Assembly (NCBI GenBank): GCA_021846985.1
Contig: JAJZVX010000007.1
Location: 62,001-126,000, forward strand
Direction: 5' to 3'
DNA from: Acidobacteriota bacterium
GTDB taxonomy: Bacteria; Acidobacteriota; Terriglobia; Terriglobales; Acidobacteriaceae
Length of the DNA: 64,000 nucleotides
Each line of letters starts with the position of its first letter. The first letter of the stretch is position 1. The notes under the pieces are model-generated. The model was not told the origin of the DNA. It made no database searches and worked only from the letters and a program-made list of their open reading frames with translations. Below, one piece after another: positions 59,241 through 64,000 of this stretch. Position numbers and translations under genes: made by a program.

Positions 59241-61298
59241 ATGGGGCGCATCCGAGTACTTTCAGACCAGGTGGCCAACCAGATCGCCGCGGGCGAGGTG
59301 GTGGATCGCCCGGCATCGGTGGTGAAGGAACTGCTGGAGAACGCACTGGACGCAGGGGCCAATCGCATCCGCGTGGAGGTGGAGGCGGGCGGCCGGCGGC
59401 TGATCCGCATCGCGGACGACGGCTGTGGCATGAACCGCGACGATGCGCTTCTGGCCTTCGAGCGGCACGCCACCTCGAAGCTGCGAACGGCGGAGGATCT
59501 GCTGGCCATTGCGACGCTGGGGTTTCGGGGCGAGGCGCTACCCTCGATTGCGTCGGTGGCGCGGGTGACGCTGGAGACGGCCACCGGCGAAGACGGCACG
59601 GGAACCCGGGTGGAGATCGCCGGTGGGAAGATTCTGCGCGTGGAGGATGCGGCGCTGCCGCGCGGAACCACGCTGACGGTGGCGGATCTGTTCTTCAATA
59701 CCCCAGCGAGACGCAAGTTTCTGCGGGCCGAGGCGACGGAACTGGCGCATGTGACGGCGCTGGTGACGCACTATGCCCTGGTGCATCCGGAAAAGCACTT
59801 CGAACTGGTCTCGTCGGCGGGCACACTCGTGCTAGCGCCTCCCGTGGCGCGGACGGCGGAGCGGATCTATCAAATTTTTGGCAAGGAGACGCTGGCGGCA
59901 CTGTTGCCGGTGGCGGCGGAGACGCCGCTGGAGCATGCCGGACTGCCCGAGCCCCCTCCCTGGAAGCGCGATCCGGACGCTCCAGCCCGGCAGCCCGGCA
60001 GCCTGCGGCTCTCTGGCTTCTACTCCAAACCCGAACTGCAGAAGCTGAACCGCAATTCGATCTATATTTTTGTGAACAAACGTCTTATACGGGATCGTCT
60101 ACTGCTGCACGCGATTATCGAGGCCTACCGGAACGTGATTCCGCCTACCAGTTTCCCGGTGGTGCTGCTGTTTCTGGAGATGCCTCCGGAAGAGGTGGAC
60201 GTGAACGTGCATCCGGCGAAGACCGAGGTGCGCTTCCGGCAGCAGAGCCGGGTGCATGACTTTGTGCGCGACAGCCTGCGGACGGCGCTGATCCAGTCGC
60301 GTCCGGCGGCGGGGTTCCTCGCGGCGCTGGATGCGGCGCCCAGCGCAAGCCCCTCTCTGATGCCGCCGGCGGCCTCTCCTCTGCCCGGCTCGCCCGAGGG
60401 GAATGTTTCCACGCCGCTGCCGGATTCGGAGGGCGCGAGCTATGCCTCCGGCGAGGCGGAAAGCTTCCACCTGACGGAACAGGCGCCGCCGGCGATTCCG
60501 ATACGGCTGCCGTTCGACCAGACGTCGATGAACAACGGCGGGTGGATGGACCGGAATGCATGGAGCGACGCGGCGAAGGCGCTCTTTGCTCCTGCGGGAG
60601 AAGGAACAACAGGATGCGTCTCCAGCGCCGCTGCCATGGACAAGGAGGCAGCCCGGGCCACGGCCCAGGTGGAGGCGGAACGCTCGGCAACGAATCTGAA
60701 CGGACTGGGGTCTCTGCGGCCGCTCGGGCAATTGCGCGATTCGTTCATTCTGGCCACTGGAGACGATGGATTGTGGATCATCGACCAGCATGTTGCCCAC
60801 GAAAGAGTGCTTTTTGAGAAGATTCTTCGTGACCGGCAGGTGGAACAGGTGCAGCGACAGAGGTTGCTGATGCCGTTGCTGGTTGAACTGAAGCCGTGGC
60901 AGATGGTGGTCTTCGCGCGCATTGCGGAAGAACTGGAGCGAAACGGATTTGAGGTGGAACCCTTTGGTCCGCAGACACTTGCGGTAAAAGCTGCGCCGGT
61001 GGGACTGGAGGGCGCAGCCCTGGAGCGGATGCTCGCGGAGGTCATCGAACAGTCCAGCACGGAAGACGGCAGAGAAGCTGCGCAGAATGAGGATCTTACG
61101 GCGCTGCGCACACGCATTGCAGCCTCCATCGCATGTCATGCCGCAATCAAGGTGAATACCGCCCTTGACCCGGCACAAATGGATTGGTTACTGTTAGAAC
61201 TGGCAAAAACCAGCCACCCAACCAGTTGCCCGCATGGACGTCCAATCGCTTTGCTGTATTCTTGGAAGGAGATCCAGCGGGCCTTCCACCGTATTTAG
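59241..61298 (+). CDS. mutL: DNA mismatch repair protein MutL
   Basis: MutL couples mismatch recognition by MutS to strand cleavage. The 685-residue protein has the GHKL ATPase half (VANQIAAGEVVDRPASVVKEL, ADDGCGMNRDD, GFRGEALPSIAS, FFNTPARRKF), the VNVHPAKTEVRF motif, a Pro/Ser/Ala-rich linker (about residues 355-490) and the dimerisation/endonuclease half. The endonuclease motif DQHA-xx-E-xxxx-E is present as DQHVAHERVLFEK, with Val for Ala. The C-terminal SCPHGRPI supports a nuclease-type MutL. ATG 59241 gives MGRIRVLSDQVANQIAAGE, the expected start. It follows the fusion gene by 39 bases; mutS is not in the window. Confidence 0.97.
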   Translation: MGRIRVLSDQVANQIAAGEVVDRPASVVKELLENALDAGANRIRVEVEAGGRRLIRIADDGCGMNRDDALLAFERHATSKLRTAEDLLAIATLGFRGEALPSIASVARVTLETATGEDGTGTRVEIAGGKILRVEDAALPRGTTLTVADLFFNTPARRKFLRAEATELAHVTALVTHYALVHPEKHFELVSSAGTLVLAPPVARTAERIYQIFGKETLAALLPVAAETPLEHAGLPEPPPWKRDPDAPARQPGSLRLSGFYSKPELQKLNRNSIYIFVNKRLIRDRLLLHAIIEAYRNVIPPTSFPVVLLFLEMPPEEVDVNVHPAKTEVRFRQQSRVHDFVRDSLRTALIQSRPAAGFLAALDAAPSASPSLMPPAASPLPGSPEGNVSTPLPDSEGASYASGEAESFHLTEQAPPAIPIRLPFDQTSMNNGGWMDRNAWSDAAKALFAPAGEGTTGCVSSAAAMDKEAARATAQVEAERSATNLNGLGSLRPLGQLRDSFILATGDDGLWIIDQHVAHERVLFEKILRDRQVEQVQRQRLLMPLLVELKPWQMVVFARIAEELERNGFEVEPFGPQTLAVKAAPVGLEGAALERMLAEVIEQSSTEDGREAAQNEDLTALRTRIAASIACHAAIKVNTALDPAQMDWLLLELAKTSHPTSCPHGRPIALLYSWKEIQRAFHRI

Positions 61299-61381
61299 AC
61301 ACGTTTGGGAGGTGGCGGCCGTTCCCCCCAGGGGGAAGGAGCCGTCCGGCGCCAACGCCAACCTGGAAGTGAGGTTTTTCT

Positions 61382-62863
61382 TTGACAGCAGAGCAATTGG
61401 AAGCTTCGCGCGCCGAAAGGATGCGCCTGAACGGACATGGGGCCCTCACGTTAGAGGACGCCCGGACGTGGATTGAAGAGACCGGACTGTGCTTGTTCCT
61501 GCCGCGGCGGCAATTCTCCCAAGGCGTCGCTCCCTCCTTTGTGGAGGCCATAGGTGGAGTGCGGAATCCGACTCCCGATGCCAGGCTCATTGGAGTTGCC
61601 GAGGATCTGTTGGTCCGCCTGGAGCATGAGAACATCGCGGTGCGGCTGAATCTGCAGGGCCAGCCCGGCGAGCAACCCGATTACGTGGTGGCTGCCTGGG
61701 TGCTCCCCTATGTGTATGCCCTGCGAGGCGACCGCGACTGGAGACGCAGCCCGCAGTTGACGGGTTCGCGGCAGGTTTCGCCGCTGGCGGTCCAGGCCTA
61801 TAAGCTGCTTGAACAAAGCGAAGCGACCATTGCCGCGCTGAAATATGCCCTCGGCCGTGAAGTGAGCGAAGTGGCGGTTCTGCGCGCGATTACCGAACTC
61901 TGGCAACAACTCAGGATTATCCCCGTGGTGCCTGCTCAGGGCCAGCCCGCCCGGTGGCAATTGCTGCGCGTGCGCTTTCAAAAAGCGATCGCGGAGGGCG
62001 CATCGACATCGCAGGTGACGGCCATCTCCGTGCTGGCGTCCATTTATCTGCAGGCTGTGATTGCCGCCAGCATGGAAGACGTGGAATTGTTTTTGGCGCC
62101 GCTGACCGCGCGGAGCAAGGTGCGCGAGGTGGTGCGGGGCCTGGTGGCCACGCGCCAGGTGCACACCATTGCGATGGGCCATGCACCGCACTTTTATGTG
62201 GCTGGAACCCTGCCGGAGTTCGCCTCCGCACCGACGGTGTATGCGAGCGTACAGATGCCGGCCTCGGCCTATTTCCTGGGCGAGTACGAACGTGAAGAGA
62301 AACCGCCGGAGGCGGAGGCCACGAAGGCGGCTCCCTCTCCAGAGCCGGAACCGGCGCGCAAGGCCGCTGCCCACGCGCCGCGGAAACCGGCCCACAGCGA
62401 AAACGCCAAGGCTCGCCCGCACTACAGCCGCACTGCGGCGCATGGCCGCGACCGTAAACCCGCAGCCGCCAAGAACCGCCCCGCACGGCGCCAGGCTGCA
62501 GAAGAGCGCAGACCGGCAAATGCGCGGTGGAACGGAAGCGCAGGCAAGCCCGCGAATGCCAGTCACCGCCTGAACGGCAGCCGCAATGGCCCGCGGGGAT
62601 CAAACGGCGCGCGGCCGGGTGGCAATGACGCCGGAAACGCCAAAGGGACCGGCTCGGCCTGGAGCAAGCGCAACGGACACACAACCAGCGTCAAGACGAC
62701 CGGCAAGGCGGCCGTGAGCAGCCGCAGCGGAAGCTCTGCACGCAAGGAAGTCCGTCCGGCGCGCGGCCGGAGCAAGCCGCTGTCGGCGGGGGCAAAATCA
62801 GGTAATAACAAGCGGTTTCGCTTTGCTTCCAGGACTAAGCAAGGGGCCAAGAAACGCGGATGA
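61382..62863 (+). CDS. Hypothetical protein: winged-helix-like N-terminal part and long basic tail
   Basis: I do not recognise a named family. The 493-residue protein has an ordered part of about 305 residues that may include winged-helix DNA-binding units (for example LTARSKVREVVRGLVATRQVHTIAMGHAPHFYVAG, where a helix pair is followed by a wing-like hairpin). A low-complexity tail of about 180 residues follows, rich in Ala, Lys, Arg, Asn, Ser and Gly, ending FASRTKQGAKKRG. Such tails bind nucleic acid non-specifically. The start is probably TTG 61382 (LTAEQLEASRAER) behind GTGAGG; ATG 61421 is the alternative. It follows mutL and overlaps cmk by four bases, so the three may form one unit. 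Confidence 0.7.
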   Translation: MTAEQLEASRAERMRLNGHGALTLEDARTWIEETGLCLFLPRRQFSQGVAPSFVEAIGGVRNPTPDARLIGVAEDLLVRLEHENIAVRLNLQGQPGEQPDYVVAAWVLPYVYALRGDRDWRRSPQLTGSRQVSPLAVQAYKLLEQSEATIAALKYALGREVSEVAVLRAITELWQQLRIIPVVPAQGQPARWQLLRVRFQKAIAEGASTSQVTAISVLASIYLQAVIAASMEDVELFLAPLTARSKVREVVRGLVATRQVHTIAMGHAPHFYVAGTLPEFASAPTVYASVQMPASAYFLGEYEREEKPPEAEATKAAPSPEPEPARKAAAHAPRKPAHSENAKARPHYSRTAAHGRDRKPAAAKNRPARRQAAEERRPANARWNGSAGKPANASHRLNGSRNGPRGSNGARPGGNDAGNAKGTGSAWSKRNGHTTSVKTTGKAAVSSRSGSSARKEVRPARGRSKPLSAGAKSGNNKRFRFASRTKQGAKKRG

Positions 62864-63585
62864 GCGAGAAACTAGGCTCATCGCAGCTGGCGCGGCCGGG
62901 CAGCAGCATCATTGTCGCCATCGACGGACCGGCAGGCGCCGGCAAAAGCACCATTGCCCGTCATCTTGCCCAGCGTTTCGGGTTGCTGAACATCGAGACA
63001 GGCGCCATGTACAGGGCGTATGCCCTCAAGGCGTTGCGGGCCGCCATGCCGCTGGACGAAAGCAGCGCACTGGAAAGACTGGCAGACGAAACCACGATCC
63101 GGCTGGAAGCCGGAGAGAGCGGCAATCGGGTCCTGCTGGACGGCGAGGATGTTACCGGACTGCTGCGCGATCCGTTGGTGACCGAGACGGCCTCGCGGGT
63201 GAGCGTTTTTCCGGCCATTCGCGCGTGGATGGTCAAACTGCAGCAGCAGTTGGGGGAAGGCGGCGGCGTGGTCATGGAAGGCCGCGACATTGGGACGGTG
63301 GTTTTTCCCGGGGCCCAGGTGAAGATTTTTCTCGACGCCGCTCCAGAAGTCCGAGGCCAGAGGCGATTTGACCAGTTGGGTCCAACGCCCGATCAGCTTC
63401 CCGAGGAAGTGATACGGGAGATGCGGGCGCGGGACGAGCGTGATCGGAACCGGGTGGATTCGCCGCTGCGGGCGGCTGCGGACGCCGTGCTTCTGGATAC
63501 GACCCACATGACGCTGGAAGAAGTGCTGCAAGCGGCGGAAGCCCTTGTGACTGAGCGGATAGACGCGGCGCCAACGCCCCGCTGA
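62860..63585 (+). CDS. cmk: Cytidylate kinase
   Basis: Cmk phosphorylates CMP and dCMP with ATP in nucleotide recycling. The 241-residue protein has the P-loop AIDGPAGAGKSTIARHLA, NIETGAMYRAYALKAL (base-binding), VVMEGRDIGTVVFPGA and a C-terminal RDERDRNRVDSPL lid, all standard for the family. Its ATG overlaps the stop of the preceding gene (ATGA). An extra N-terminal stretch of about 15 residues (MSEKLGSSQLARPGSS) precedes the domain. Confidence 0.96.
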   Translation: MSEKLGSSQLARPGSSIIVAIDGPAGAGKSTIARHLAQRFGLLNIETGAMYRAYALKALRAAMPLDESSALERLADETTIRLEAGESGNRVLLDGEDVTGLLRDPLVTETASRVSVFPAIRAWMVKLQQQLGEGGGVVMEGRDIGTVVFPGAQVKIFLDAAPEVRGQRRFDQLGPTPDQLPEEVIREMRARDERDRNRVDSPLRAAADAVLLDTTHMTLEEVLQAAEALVTERIDAAPTPR

Positions 63586-63645
63586 AAACTCCGTTACTGT
63601 GGTGTGTTTTCGCAGTTTACCGCCATGCGATAGGCTTTTACTCAT

Positions 63646-64000
63646 ATGGAAACCACTTGCACACGGTGTCACCGGACTGTCCAGGCCGAGAGTTGCTTCT
63701 GTTCTTACTGCGGCATGCCGCAGCTGACTTACGAGTCAGACGGGACGGCGGGAACAGAAGATTTGGAGCTATTGAGCGAGGGCCTTCTGGACGCAGGCAC
63801 AGTAGCCTGGAAGCCGGCCTTGCGGGCGGCCATGCTGCTGGCGGTTCCGGCGGGATTGCTGGCGAGCGATGTTTCACCGCTGGGGATGACAGGCATGCTA
63901 TGGGTAGCGCTGGGCGCGGCGCTGGCAGTGGTCGTCTACGTGCGCAGGCAGCGCGCGCCCTGGATCACGATGGGCGCCGGAGCGCGGATTGGGTTGGTGA
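63646..64000 (+). CDS. Zinc-ribbon membrane protein (partial, C-terminus outside window)
   Basis: From ATG 63646 the frame reads METTCTRCHRTVQAESCFCSYCGMPQ, with two CxxC pairs that form a zinc ribbon. An acidic stretch and hydrophobic segments follow (AAMLLAVPAGLLAS and GMLWVALGAALAVVVYV). It runs off the window end, so it is not in the ORF track. Zinc-ribbon plus membrane proteins of this layout are common and mostly of unknown function. It follows cmk by about 60 bases. Confidence 0.75.
   Translation, partial: METTCTRCHRTVQAESCFCSYCGMPQLTYESDGTAGTEDLELLSEGLLDAGTVAWKPALRAAMLLAVPAGLLASDVSPLGMTGMLWVALGAALAVVVYVRRQRAPWITMGAGARIGLV

Overview
The window looks like a chromosomal segment of a GC-rich, Gram-negative-type bacterium, most probably an Acidobacteriota (Acidobacteriaceae/Bryobacteraceae-like). 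The strongest clue is a secreted VWFA protein of the type known from acidobacteria (45.3-46.4 kb). Supporting clues are a lone HypE, several small conserved proteins of acidobacterial flavour, three RND pumps with an outer-membrane factor (so there is an outer membrane), and CspA-type cold-shock proteins. I saw no rRNA, tRNA or CRISPR array.

Layout. 0-8.1 kb: a truncated M23 peptidase gene, thiL and a small hypothetical gene. These are followed by a leftward cluster with a GT4 glycosyltransferase, two tandem PHP-like paralogues, a LOG-family protein and a small membrane protein. 8.1-9.0 kb: a gene-free stretch with an AT-rich island and a run of strong hairpins. 9.0-13.2 kb: a sugar isomerase-like TIM barrel, an exported GH36 alpha-galactosidase-like enzyme and an orphan HypE. 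13.4-19.6 kb (leftward): a UGM/amine-oxidase-like flavoprotein, a GT-C-like membrane protein, a URO-D-family protein, a secreted GH5 enzyme and a cold-shock gene. 19.8-25.4 kb (rightward): a PLP decarboxylase, an aldose-1-epimerase-like protein, galactokinase and an alpha-glucan phosphorylase. 25.6-40.0 kb: two divergent RND efflux operons, one MdtABC-like without an outer-membrane factor and one complete (RND-adaptor-OMF). 40-48.2 kb: a YdjM-like protein, ligA, an exonuclease-BRCT protein, a CxxC protein, the VWFA protein, an RluD-type pseudouridine synthase and an Lgt-like protein. 48.3-49.5 kb: a decayed ISAs1-type element. 49.6-64 kb: a second cold-shock gene, an omega-like small protein, a tiny basic protein, an amino-acid permease, a solitary SRA-HNH endonuclease, adenosine deaminase, a small membrane protein, and a nucleotidyltransferase overlapping a very large sugar-kinase/pyrophosphorylase fusion. 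This block ends with mutL, a basic-tailed protein, cmk and a truncated zinc-ribbon membrane protein.

How the genes work together. A galactose theme runs through the window: alpha-galactosidase, mutarotase-like protein, galactokinase, alpha-glucan phosphorylase and sugar-nucleotide enzymes. galT and galE are not present here. The pumps form two export machines that may share one outer-membrane factor. ligA, mutL, the exonuclease-BRCT protein and the SRA-HNH nuclease deal with DNA repair or defence.

Most interesting observations: (1) the 1105-residue GHMP kinase + UDPGP-type pyrophosphorylase fusion, whose domain order is opposite to known fucokinase/GDP-fucose pyrophosphorylases, next to a nucleotidyltransferase with a degenerate signature loop; (2) a reversal of strand composition between about 13.3 and 48.3 kb whose right edge sits at the decayed IS; (3) a mosaic ligA with an abrupt composition change that continues into the exonuclease-BRCT gene; (4) a solitary SRA-HNH type IV-like nuclease; (5) four in-frame 24-bp repeats inside an RND pump; (6) a cluster of hairpins that may be an unannotated RNA. 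All composition statements are by eye, not computed.
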